In this document: piece by piece, positions 16,351 to 23,999 of the stretch
Position numbering within the stretch: the first letter of the stretch is position 1
How the letters are laid out: the number at the start of each line of letters is the position of its first letter
Source of the DNA: Bifidobacterium vansinderenii
Lineage (GTDB): Bacteria > Actinomycetota > Actinomycetes > Actinomycetales > Bifidobacteriaceae
Length of the DNA stretch: 64,000 nucleotides
Reading direction: 5' to 3'
Assembly: GCF_002234915.1 (NCBI RefSeq)
Contig: NZ_NEWD01000002.1
Coordinates: 62,061 to 126,060, forward strand
Made by a program: the position numbers and the translations under genes
Notes under the pieces: generated by a model
Database searches by the model: none
Seen by the model: only the letters and a program-made list of their open reading frames with translations
Told to the model about the DNA's origin: nothing

Positions 16351-19300
16351 ATGGCGGAACACTACCTATTGAATCCAGACCCCGACGATCTGGCCCTGTC
16401 GGTCGCCCAACGCGCCCTGTTGGAGGCACGCAGCCAGCAGACCATGAGGGCGGGCAGCATCTGGGTGCCCAACGGCGACGGCAGCGGCGCGGGCACCATG
16501 ATCGGACCGCTCGCGGGAGGCCAGGGCATGTCCGACTGGGTGGGCGACACCACCGTCCCGCCCCGGCCGACCGGACTGGGCGCGACGAGCACGATGGGCA
16601 TCGTGGCGGTCACGTGGGACGGGCGTCTGGAGGAGGAGACGCCACCGGATTTCGACTGCATCGAGATCCGCATCACCCTGCCCGACTCGACCGTGCAGAC
16701 GCTAGGCCGCATGAGTGCGGCCGGCGAGCTCACGTCCGGCAGCCTCACCCCCGGCCAGAAGGTCACCGTCACCGCCCGCTCCTACGACCGCGCCCACGCC
16801 GTGGATGGCTCGACCGCGCCCAACGTGAGCGCGGACTCGGACCCGATCGGCGTGACCGTCAGCAGCGCGATCGACGACGCCGAGTTCGACCGGATCAACC
16901 AGGACCTGCAGGACGCGCTCGACCAGATGCACGACCTGAGCCAGACCGTCACCAGCATCGACGGCAAGACCACCGTCTCCGGCAGCGCGCCCACCACGGC
17001 CGACGCCAATGGCAAGCCCGAAGGCGCCATGTGGACCCAGATCGACAGCACCGGCAAGGTGCTCGGCATGTGGGTGCTCCGCAACGGCACGTGGATCAAA
17101 ACCAGCTCCGACGCGACGATCCCGGACGGCATATTCGACGACATCAACAACCGGCTGGACGAGGCCGAAAAGGACCTCACCGACCTGTCCAAGACGGTCA
17201 CCTCGATCGACGGGAAGACCACGGTGTCAGGCAAGGCCCCCACCACGGAGGATGCGAAGACCCACCCCGAGGGCGCCATGTGGACCCAGATCGACAGTAC
17301 CGGCAAGGTGCTCGGCATGTGGGTGCTCAGGAACGGCGCATGGGTCAAGACGTCGTCCGACGTGACCATCCCCGACAGCGCGTTCGACGAGGTGAACAAG
17401 CGGATCGACCAGGCCATCAAGGACATGGACGATCTGGGCAAGACCGTCACCAGCATCGACGGGAAGACCACGGTCTCCGGCAGCGCGCCCACCACGGCCG
17501 ACGCCAAGGGCAGGCCCGAGGGCGCCATGTGGACCCAGATCGACAGTACCGGCAAGGTGCTCGGCATGTGGGTGCTCCGCAACGGCACGTGGCTCAAGAC
17601 GTCGTCCGACGTGGAGATCCCGGACGGCGCGTTCGACGACATCAACAACCGGTTGGACGAGGCCGAGAAGGACCTCACCGACCTGTCCAAGACCGTCACC
17701 AGCATTGACGGAAAATCCACCGTCTCCGGCAAGGCCCCCACCACGGCCGACGCCACGGGCAGGCCCGAGGGCGCCATGTGGGTGCAATTGGGAGCCACGG
17801 GCCAGCCACTGGGCCGCTGGTACCTGCACGACGGCGCGTGGATCGAGGAGAAGGCCGGACTGTCGGAACTGCCCTCGTGGGTGCGCACCGACATCGACCA
17901 GGCGCTCGCCCAGGCCAAGGACGCCAAGACCACCGCGGACGGCAAGAACCGAATATTCGCCCAGACGACGGAGCCGACCCATACGGGCCGTGTGAACGGC
18001 GACCTGTGGAGGAAGCTCGACGCATCCGGGAACATCATCGGCGAATACGTATGGAACGGCACCGTATTCGTCGCTCATGCGATCACGGCCGACAGCGTCC
18101 TGCTGCCCGGCAGCGCGACCGGCTCGACCCTGATCAAACCCGGGTCCATCACCGTGGGCACGATCCACATCGGATCCGGCGAGATCCTCACCGAACTCCT
18201 CAAGGCGCGCAAGATCACCACGTCCGACATCAGCACCGCGGGACTCGACGCCGGGGTCATCACCACGGGATACCTGAGCGCCGCCCGCATCAAGGCCGGC
18301 AGCCTCGACGCGTCACAGGTGCTCGTCAAGGGGTCGGTCGGCAGCGTGCTGATCGCCGACGGCGCCATCACCTCCAAGAACATCAGCATCGGCAACGGCG
18401 AGATCCTCACCGAACTCCTCAAAGCCAGAAAGATCACCACGTCCGACATCAGCACCGCCGGACTGGATGCGGGTGTCATCACCTCGGGCTACATCAGCGC
18501 GGCGCGCATCAAGGCCGGCAGCCTCGACGCCTCTCAGGTGCTGGTGCCCGGCAGTGTGGACGGCGGCGTGCTCATCAAGGACGGCACGATCACCGCCAAG
18601 AACATCAAGATCGGCAACGGCGAGATCCTCACCGAACTCCTCAAGGCGCGCAAGATCACCAGCACGGACATCAGCACCGCGGGACTCGACGCGGGCGTGA
18701 TCAAGTCCGGCTACATCAACGCCGCCCGCATCCAAGCCGGATCACTGGACGCAAGCAAGGTCCTCGTCAAGGGGTCGGTCGGCAGCGTGCTGATCGCCGA
18801 CGGCGCCATCACCGCCAAGAACATCAGCATCGGCAACGGCGAGATCCTCACCGAACTCCTCAAGGCGCGCAAGATCACCACCGGGGACATCACGGCCGAC
18901 GGACTGGACGCCGGCGTGATCACCACCGGCTACCTGAGCGCCGCCAGAATCAAGGCCGGCTCATTGGACGCCTCTCAGGTGCTGGTGCCCGGCTCGATCG
19001 ACGGCGGCGTGCTCATCAAGGACGGCACGATCACCGCCAAGAACATCAAGATCGGCAACGGCGAGATCCTCACCGAACTCCTCAAGGCGCGCAAGATCGT
19101 GGCGGACGACATCCAGGCGGGCGCGTTCAGCGGCTACACGTTCACCGGCAGCACATTCCAGTCCACGACCTGGGGCACGCCGAAGTCCAACAGCTGGCAG
19201 CTCAACAACCAGCGGCTCGAATGGTGGAACGACGGCGTCAAGACCATCTATTTGGACGGCACCGGCAAGGAAAACCTCCTCACCGGCACGTTCCAGACCG

Positions 19301-20205
19301 GCACCAGCGGCAACCGCGTGGTCCTCAGCCCGGAGTTCACCCAGTTCACCATCGGCGGCAGCGACACCATGTACGGTTCGGGCATCAGCTTTCCCATGTC
19401 CGGCACGTACGCACAGATGCCGTACATCGCCACCGAGGCCAGCACCAGTACGGAGGGCGACGTATCCGCACTCACGTTCAACGGTGGCCGCCGCGACAAC
19501 GGATCCCTCGGCACGGGCCACGGATACGGGGCGTTCGGCCGTCTCGGAATGCGCCGCGACAGCCAGAAGCGCCAGCGCGCGACCGTGTACTTCAACGCGT
19601 GCGCGGACTACGACCACACCAACGACACCGACAAGACCCAACGGGAATGGAACTCCTATCTGAGCCTGCTCGTGCCCGACGAGGAGGACACCATCTCGAC
19701 GCTGGGCGCGAACTCACCGACCCGGTGGGGACGCCACTGGGTCAACGTCTCCCAGGGACAGGCCGGCATGCGCATCGACGACGACAAGTCCGGCGCCTCC
19801 AACTACGCCGACATCCGCGGGGACATCCAGCAGGGCTTCTCCAGTCTCGAGTCCGGCGACGTCAATGGCACCGTCGGAATCCAGGCGAACATCACCAAGG
19901 GATACGTGTACCTCGGCGGATTCCTCGGCGGGTATACCAGCCGTCAGACGTTCCAAACGATCAACTGGCTCGCCTGGGGGCAGGGCATGGCCGCCGGACA
20001 GACCGGCTCCGTCGTCTGGACATGGGATCCGCCGAAGTACGGCGGCTACCACGTGCTCGCCCAACCGGTATGCGAATGGAGCGAGGTCCAGGCCCACCCA
20101 AAAAGCGACCACATCTCCAGCCAATGCGAGGTCACGTTCTGGAACGGGGCGGGATCCAGCAGCGACAAGGTGTACTGCAACGGCTACGCATGGCTGCACA
20201 GTTAG
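16351..20205 (+). CDS. Large repeat-containing tail fibre protein
   Basis: A 1284-residue fibre. An N-terminal domain (about 1-195, including a fibronectin-like segment GLGATSTMGIVAVTWDGR) is followed by four 83-residue repeats (each with SIDGKTTVSG...PEGAMWTQIDSTGKVLGMWVLRNG), then five 73/74-residue repeats (each with GEILTELLKARKIT and AGLDAGVI..GY..AARIKAGSLDAS). The final ~350 residues form a beta-rich tip (FSGYTFTGSTFQ, RLEWWNDGVKTIYLDG) that likely contacts the cell. Repeats of this kind build long triple-stranded shafts. Start follows AGGAGGCAC. The near-identical repeats make copy-number change by recombination likely. Confidence 0.85.
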   Translation: MAEHYLLNPDPDDLALSVAQRALLEARSQQTMRAGSIWVPNGDGSGAGTMIGPLAGGQGMSDWVGDTTVPPRPTGLGATSTMGIVAVTWDGRLEEETPPDFDCIEIRITLPDSTVQTLGRMSAAGELTSGSLTPGQKVTVTARSYDRAHAVDGSTAPNVSADSDPIGVTVSSAIDDAEFDRINQDLQDALDQMHDLSQTVTSIDGKTTVSGSAPTTADANGKPEGAMWTQIDSTGKVLGMWVLRNGTWIKTSSDATIPDGIFDDINNRLDEAEKDLTDLSKTVTSIDGKTTVSGKAPTTEDAKTHPEGAMWTQIDSTGKVLGMWVLRNGAWVKTSSDVTIPDSAFDEVNKRIDQAIKDMDDLGKTVTSIDGKTTVSGSAPTTADAKGRPEGAMWTQIDSTGKVLGMWVLRNGTWLKTSSDVEIPDGAFDDINNRLDEAEKDLTDLSKTVTSIDGKSTVSGKAPTTADATGRPEGAMWVQLGATGQPLGRWYLHDGAWIEEKAGLSELPSWVRTDIDQALAQAKDAKTTADGKNRIFAQTTEPTHTGRVNGDLWRKLDASGNIIGEYVWNGTVFVAHAITADSVLLPGSATGSTLIKPGSITVGTIHIGSGEILTELLKARKITTSDISTAGLDAGVITTGYLSAARIKAGSLDASQVLVKGSVGSVLIADGAITSKNISIGNGEILTELLKARKITTSDISTAGLDAGVITSGYISAARIKAGSLDASQVLVPGSVDGGVLIKDGTITAKNIKIGNGEILTELLKARKITSTDISTAGLDAGVIKSGYINAARIQAGSLDASKVLVKGSVGSVLIADGAITAKNISIGNGEILTELLKARKITTGDITADGLDAGVITTGYLSAARIKAGSLDASQVLVPGSIDGGVLIKDGTITAKNIKIGNGEILTELLKARKIVADDIQAGAFSGYTFTGSTFQSTTWGTPKSNSWQLNNQRLEWWNDGVKTIYLDGTGKENLLTGTFQTGTSGNRVVLSPEFTQFTIGGSDTMYGSGISFPMSGTYAQMPYIATEASTSTEGDVSALTFNGGRRDNGSLGTGHGYGAFGRLGMRRDSQKRQRATVYFNACADYDHTNDTDKTQREWNSYLSLLVPDEEDTISTLGANSPTRWGRHWVNVSQGQAGMRIDDDKSGASNYADIRGDIQQGFSSLESGDVNGTVGIQANITKGYVYLGGFLGGYTSRQTFQTINWLAWGQGMAAGQTGSVVWTWDPPKYGGYHVLAQPVCEWSEVQAHPKSDHISSQCEVTFWNGAGSSSDKVYCNGYAWLHS
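16945..17940 (+). repeat. Four tandem 249-bp units in the fibre gene
   Basis: Unit starts at 16,945, 17,194, 17,443 and 17,692 are exactly 249 bases (83 codons) apart. Units 1-3 are highly similar; the fourth diverges in its second half. The frame is kept, so loss or gain of a unit shortens or lengthens the shaft without a frameshift. Confidence 0.92.
18100..19130 (+). repeat. Five tandem 219/222-bp units in the fibre gene
   Basis: The anchor GAGATCCTCACCGAACTCCT occurs at 18,181, 18,400, 18,622, 18,841 and 19,063, with spacing alternating 219 and 222 bases. Alternate units carry either VKGSVGSVLIADGAIT or VPGS.DGGVLIKDGTIT, so the true repeat is a 441-bp pair. All spacings are multiples of three. 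Confidence 0.92.
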
Positions 20206-20214
20206 GAGAAACGC

Positions 20215-20775
20215 ATGGAAACCGTGATCGAGGACGACAACCTCATCATCCGCCCCGAAGCCGGGGAGACCACCAAGGGACTGGTCTGCTCCCTGCGGTC
20301 GATCGCCGTCTGGCAACAACTGCTCGGAACACGATCCCCCACGGAAACCGTCGCGATGATGATGCAGGCGCAGGACCCCGGCATCATCAACCGAGCAACC
20401 GGAGAGAACGCCTGGACCAGCGCCTACACGCAACTCGAACGGGACAGGCTCCAGGACCTCAACCAGACCCGCAAAGCCGCACTGCACCGGGCCACCAACC
20501 CCCGAACACGCGCCCTCAGCATCGACGGCAGGGAGACCACACGCCGCCTGCTGGGCCTGCCCGGCAACCCCATCGACACGTACGAGGCCACGGCCGCCCT
20601 CGCCACCGGACAGACGGAGGACGAGGAAGCCATGGACGTGCCCCTGCCGGACGGCATCGACGAAACCACCCTGACCATCCTCCTGGACGGACAGGCTCCC
20701 CTGCTCGAACAGGAGGGCACGGCATTCCTCGAATCCCTCGTCCGCATCACCACCGACCCGCAACCACAACCATAA
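20215..20775 (+). CDS. Phage protein of unknown function, fibre-associated position
   Basis: A 186-residue mostly helical protein with an acidic C-terminus (SLVRITTDPQ end). It follows the fibre gene by nine bases with a TAGGAGAA ribosome site. The central part (AWTSAYTQLERDRLQDLNQTRKAALHRATN) is a likely amphipathic helix. It could be a fibre-assembly chaperone or a small tail protein, since such genes commonly follow long fibre genes, but no motif supports a firm name. Confidence 0.65.
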   Translation: METVIEDDNLIIRPEAGETTKGLVCSLRSIAVWQQLLGTRSPTETVAMMMQAQDPGIINRATGENAWTSAYTQLERDRLQDLNQTRKAALHRATNPRTRALSIDGRETTRRLLGLPGNPIDTYEATAALATGQTEDEEAMDVPLPDGIDETTLTILLDGQAPLLEQEGTAFLESLVRITTDPQPQP

Positions 20776-20786
20776 AAGGAGCCCAT

Positions 20787-20924
20787 ATGGCCACACAGAT
20801 CGACTCGACCACCATCATCACCCGACTCGCCACACGCATCGCGGACCTCGAGATCCAACACGCCATCGACCAGGAAACCATCCACCAGCTCACCGAACAG
20901 AACAACACCGGGGAGGACGACTAG
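20787..20924 (+). CDS. Small helical phage protein
   Basis: A 45-residue protein (MATQIDSTTIITRLATRIADLE..) with a strong AAAGGAGCC site. The whole chain is predicted by eye as one amphipathic helix with heptad spacing (ITRLATRIADLEIQHAI), ending acidic. Its stop shares one base with the GTG start of the next gene, so the two are translationally coupled and may act together. Function unknown. Confidence 0.65.
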   Translation: MATQIDSTTIITRLATRIADLEIQHAIDQETIHQLTEQNNTGEDD

Positions 20925-21364
20925 TGGGACCACTGCCCCAACTGTTCAACTCCACCGAATTCTGGACCGCGGTCATCGTCTCCGGACTCGGATCCGGCGG
21001 ACTCATCGCCTGGATCCTCCGCCGCATCGACAAACACCTCGACCGCCACGAAAAGGTCCTGACCCGAGACGAACTCGACCTCGCGCTCGCCGAATCCCCC
21101 GTGATCCGCAGCTTCGAAACCAAACTCGACCGGGACTGGGAACGCTTCGAAGAGGCGGACCGGGACCGACGTGCGATCCGTCTGGACGTGCTGCGCATCG
21201 AGATGTTCGCCCACACCAACACGCGCACCCAGCACGAACGACAGCTCGAGGCCGGCAAGGAATACCTCGCGCTCGGAGGCAATGGACTGGGCCACGCCCG
21301 CTACGACGCGCTCAAAGCCGACTACGTACGCCGAGAACAGGCGTGCGACTGGACCTACCGGTAA
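20924..21364 (+). CDS. Membrane-anchored coiled-coil phage protein
   Basis: A 146-residue protein starting with GTG right on the previous stop. A single hydrophobic segment (FWTAVIVSGLGSGGLIAWIL, about residues 12-31) is followed by a long charged helical region (RRIDKHLDRHEKVLTRDELDLALAESP and LDRDWERFEEADRDRRAIRLDVLRIE). This could be a lysis accessory or a membrane-anchored tail-associated factor. It lies between the fibre and receptor-binding genes rather than beside the holin, so the lysis role is uncertain. No known family was recognised. Confidence 0.65.
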   Translation: MGPLPQLFNSTEFWTAVIVSGLGSGGLIAWILRRIDKHLDRHEKVLTRDELDLALAESPVIRSFETKLDRDWERFEEADRDRRAIRLDVLRIEMFAHTNTRTQHERQLEAGKEYLALGGNGLGHARYDALKADYVRREQACDWTYR

Positions 21365-21382
21365 CCCAACGAAAGGACCCTC

Positions 21383-22081
21383 ATGACACAGGTCAAGATC
21401 ACCCTTAAACGCCATATCTCCACCGGACTGGAACCCATGGCCGACGGGCTCATCCGCTTCCAGGCCAAACGCCGCATCGACGCGGACAAGAACGTGATCG
21501 TTCGCGAGCCATTCGACGTCACCCTGGACAAGCAGGGCACCGCCACCGTCAGCCTGCCCGCCACGGACGGAACGTTCGTCTGGCACGTGGCCGAACTGCC
21601 CGGCACCGCGAACTCGTACGACCGATATGTGACCGTCCCCGACAGCCAGCAGACCATCGACTACGCGGACCTGACCGACGTCGACCCCGTCACATGGGCC
21701 CCTACCGCGATGATCGGCGGACGCCTTCTACAGGTCCGTGTCGCCACCAGCCAACAGGCCGCACAGGAACTCTCCGCCCAGCACCCCGATGACATGATCG
21801 TCTGGTTCGACGAAACCGCGACCGCCGAAGCCACGGAAACCGCACTCACCGCCGCCATGCAGGCCGCCGAGCGCGCCAGAACCGCCGCCGCCCAGGCACA
21901 GGCGGCACAGACCAGCGTGGAAACCAACGCCACCGCCATCGGCCACCTAGCCGAAACCACACAGACCGCCATCACCACGACCGTCCAGACCGTCGACCAG
22001 GCGGCAGCCGACGCGACCGCACGCATCGACGCCGCCGCCACACAGGTCGAGAACAAGGCCGCCGGCCTCATGGAAGGATAA
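21383..22081 (+). CDS. Tail protein with N-terminal beta domain and C-terminal coiled coil
   Basis: At 232 aa, the first ~110 residues are beta-rich (ITLKRHISTGLEPMADGLIRF, GTATVSLPATDGTFVWHVAEL), resembling adaptor domains of tail-tip proteins. The rest is an Ala/Thr/Gln-rich helix (TAAMQAAERARTAAAQAQAAQ and TTTVQTVDQAAADATARID), typical of trimeric fibre stems. It ends nine bases before the first receptor-binding-type gene and probably forms the mount for it. Ribosome site GAAAGGACC. Confidence 0.72.
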   Translation: MTQVKITLKRHISTGLEPMADGLIRFQAKRRIDADKNVIVREPFDVTLDKQGTATVSLPATDGTFVWHVAELPGTANSYDRYVTVPDSQQTIDYADLTDVDPVTWAPTAMIGGRLLQVRVATSQQAAQELSAQHPDDMIVWFDETATAEATETALTAAMQAAERARTAAAQAQAAQTSVETNATAIGHLAETTQTAITTTVQTVDQAAADATARIDAAATQVENKAAGLMEG

Positions 22082-22085
22082 GCCC

Positions 22086-23072
22086 ATGCCAGCAGTCATG
22101 AGCCAACACACCATGCAACCACCCATCATGGGAGGCCACACATGGAACGCCTACATCGCCGGCAAACTCGTCTGGCCCTCGGCCAAGGACACCGTGGTAT
22201 CAATCCGCATCACCACGGCGGCAGGCGGCCAGGTCCCGTCCATGCTCCCGGTCAACGGCAGCGTCCAGCTTGCGGCCGTGGCCACGTACGGGGACGGCCA
22301 TACCGAGACCCATACGACCGAGGGCGTCGCATGGCGTTCGCTGGACACGGGCGTGGCGGTCATGGACGGGGCCACGCTGCGTTGGGTTCACGGCGGCACC
22401 GCGTTGGTGACCGCGACCGTGAACGGGTTCACATCGGCCGCGCTGTCGGTCGCGTGCGTCTGGGCGCCGGAGTCGATCACGGTCAGCCCGAACCCGGTCC
22501 TGGTGCGTGTGGGCGAGAGCGTGGACCTGACCATCCGGGTGCTGCCCGCCGCGGCCAGCCAGGACGTGACCGTGAGCATCGACGACGAGACCATCGCCCA
22601 GGTCGCGAAGACGGCCGGGGGGGGGATTAGCCTGACCGGCCTCGCGCCGGGCGGGACCGCGCTGGCCCTGCAGGCCGGTGACAAGCGTGCCAGGGTGCCG
22701 GTCACGGTGAGCGAGGCCGTGCGACCGAACCTGTGGCCGGCGGGCAGCCTGCCGGTGTCGAACGCCGGGGTGACGTTCTCGGACGCCGGCGGCGGCCGGG
22801 TGCGTGTTGCCGGTTCGAGCACGGGGTACGCGATCTACAGCGCGACCGGCGGGCTCGACGGTGCCGGCGAGTACACGATCGCCGACGGCGAGGGCTTCAA
22901 CGGATCCCTGCTGTACATGCAGGTCAAGGCCGGTGGCACGACAGTGCTCGGCCCCGCCACGAAGACCGCGACCCTGACCGCAGCGCAGGCCGAACGCGTG
23001 CAATGCCAGATCGTGGTCGCGCCCGGCCTGACGGGCGACACGACCGTCACCCCGGTCATCCGCAAACTCTGA
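22086..23072 (+). CDS. Receptor-binding-type tail protein with two Big_2 domains and a G9-run
   Basis: A 328-residue protein. After a short basic start come two bacterial Ig-like (Big_2) domains (about 35-125 and 130-212), then a beta-sandwich of about 110 residues starting NLWPAGSLPVSNAGVTFS, which looks like a carbohydrate-binding module. Codons 178-180 are a GGG run made by nine consecutive Gs (22,617-22,625), followed by ATTAGC. This falls in the second Big_2 domain, replacing a more usual G/D-rich turn. The start has GGAAGGA 9 bases upstream. The next two genes repeat the G-run and the same kind of C-terminal module. Likely the host-contacting protein. Confidence 0.78.
   Translation: MPAVMSQHTMQPPIMGGHTWNAYIAGKLVWPSAKDTVVSIRITTAAGGQVPSMLPVNGSVQLAAVATYGDGHTETHTTEGVAWRSLDTGVAVMDGATLRWVHGGTALVTATVNGFTSAALSVACVWAPESITVSPNPVLVRVGESVDLTIRVLPAAASQDVTVSIDDETIAQVAKTAGGGISLTGLAPGGTALALQAGDKRARVPVTVSEAVRPNLWPAGSLPVSNAGVTFSDAGGGRVRVAGSSTGYAIYSATGGLDGAGEYTIADGEGFNGSLLYMQVKAGGTTVLGPATKTATLTAAQAERVQCQIVVAPGLTGDTTVTPVIRKL
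22617..22634 (+). repeat. G9-run/TTAGC site 1
   Basis: Nine Gs at 22,617-22,625, then ATTAGCC, then GACCGGCCT-like sequence. TTAGC is read as xTT-AGC, the same phase as in sites 2 and 3. Confidence 0.9.
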
Positions 23073-23110
23073 ACCCCGTCACGGGGTTCCCAACATGGAA
23101 GGAGCCCCGC

Positions 23111-23986
23111 ATGGGGACATTGAACGTCACGGGCGTGGCCATGGGCGCCACGAGCCTGAACATCGCATCATCCGGCCAGCCGACGGTCACGGCGAGCGTG
23201 CCTATCACGGTCCACAGTCGCAACCTGCTCGCCTACGGACCCGCCAGCGCGAACGGACTAACCTGTACGGTCAACCAAGACGGCAGTCTGCACGTCAGCG
23301 GACAGACCACGGCGGCCAACCAGGGCGTCAAATGGCGGTACCCCATCCCCGACGACGTCAAGGGCAAAACCGTCACCTACAAGCTCAGCTACGCGCCGGC
23401 GGGCGTGTACTGCTACGTGCAGGCCAGGAACGCGAGCGGCGTGCTGGTCACTCTGCTCTCCTCAGCCGCGACCCAGACCCTGCCCGAGGCGGCCACCGAG
23501 ATCGAATTCAGGGTCGCGACCAACACCACCAACCTGATCGGCGGGGACATTAAGGTGCAGGTGGAACCCGGCGACACCGCAACCACATGGATGAGTCCCG
23601 ACGTCACGAATCTCTCGGGGGGGGGGCTTAGCCTAGCCAGCCTCTGGCCTGCCATCACCGGCGGCACCAAAAACGGGGTCACCCTGACTCCGGGCCCGGA
23701 CGGCTCGTACACGACCGGCGGCACCTGGGACAAATGGACCACGTTCGAATCCACGGTCGAACTCGAAGCCGGGCTCTACACGATCGAGGGATCCGAGGGA
23801 CTGACCTCGCTGTCCTCGTGGGATCTGATCCTGCAGGTCGCGCCCTATCCCAGCGGCGACGCGATCATCAAGCCCGGTACCCCCAGCGCCCGCCTGGACG
23901 CGGGACGCTACCGATGCCAGATCAACATCAACAGCCAGGGCGCGATCGGCCGCAGCGTCACGCCCCGACTTACCAGAATCGACTAA
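23111..23986 (+). CDS. Receptor-binding-type tail protein, second copy, with a G10-run
   Basis: A 291-residue protein. It starts with a shortened Ig-like half domain (GTLNVTGVAMGATSLNIASS, then SVPITV), so the N-terminal part of a Big_2 domain is missing. Two beta-sandwich modules follow, starting NLLAYGPASANGL and SLWPAITGGTKNGVTL; these align in pattern with the C-terminal module of the preceding gene. Ten Gs (23,617-23,626) encode GGG at 170-172 between the modules, followed by CTTAGC. Start ATG at 23,111 is picked because AAGGAGCCC lies just upstream; the open frame further left is a shadow of the previous gene. Its role is inferred from similarity to its neighbours. Confidence 0.76.
   Translation: MGTLNVTGVAMGATSLNIASSGQPTVTASVPITVHSRNLLAYGPASANGLTCTVNQDGSLHVSGQTTAANQGVKWRYPIPDDVKGKTVTYKLSYAPAGVYCYVQARNASGVLVTLLSSAATQTLPEAATEIEFRVATNTTNLIGGDIKVQVEPGDTATTWMSPDVTNLSGGGLSLASLWPAITGGTKNGVTLTPGPDGSYTTGGTWDKWTTFESTVELEAGLYTIEGSEGLTSLSSWDLILQVAPYPSGDAIIKPGTPSARLDAGRYRCQININSQGAIGRSVTPRLTRID
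23617..23634 (+). repeat. G10-run/TTAGC site 2
   Basis: Ten Gs at 23,617-23,626, then CTTAGCC and AGCCAGCCT. It begins exactly 1,000 bases after site 1. Confidence 0.9.
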
Positions 23987-23999
23987 AGGAGCACACCAT

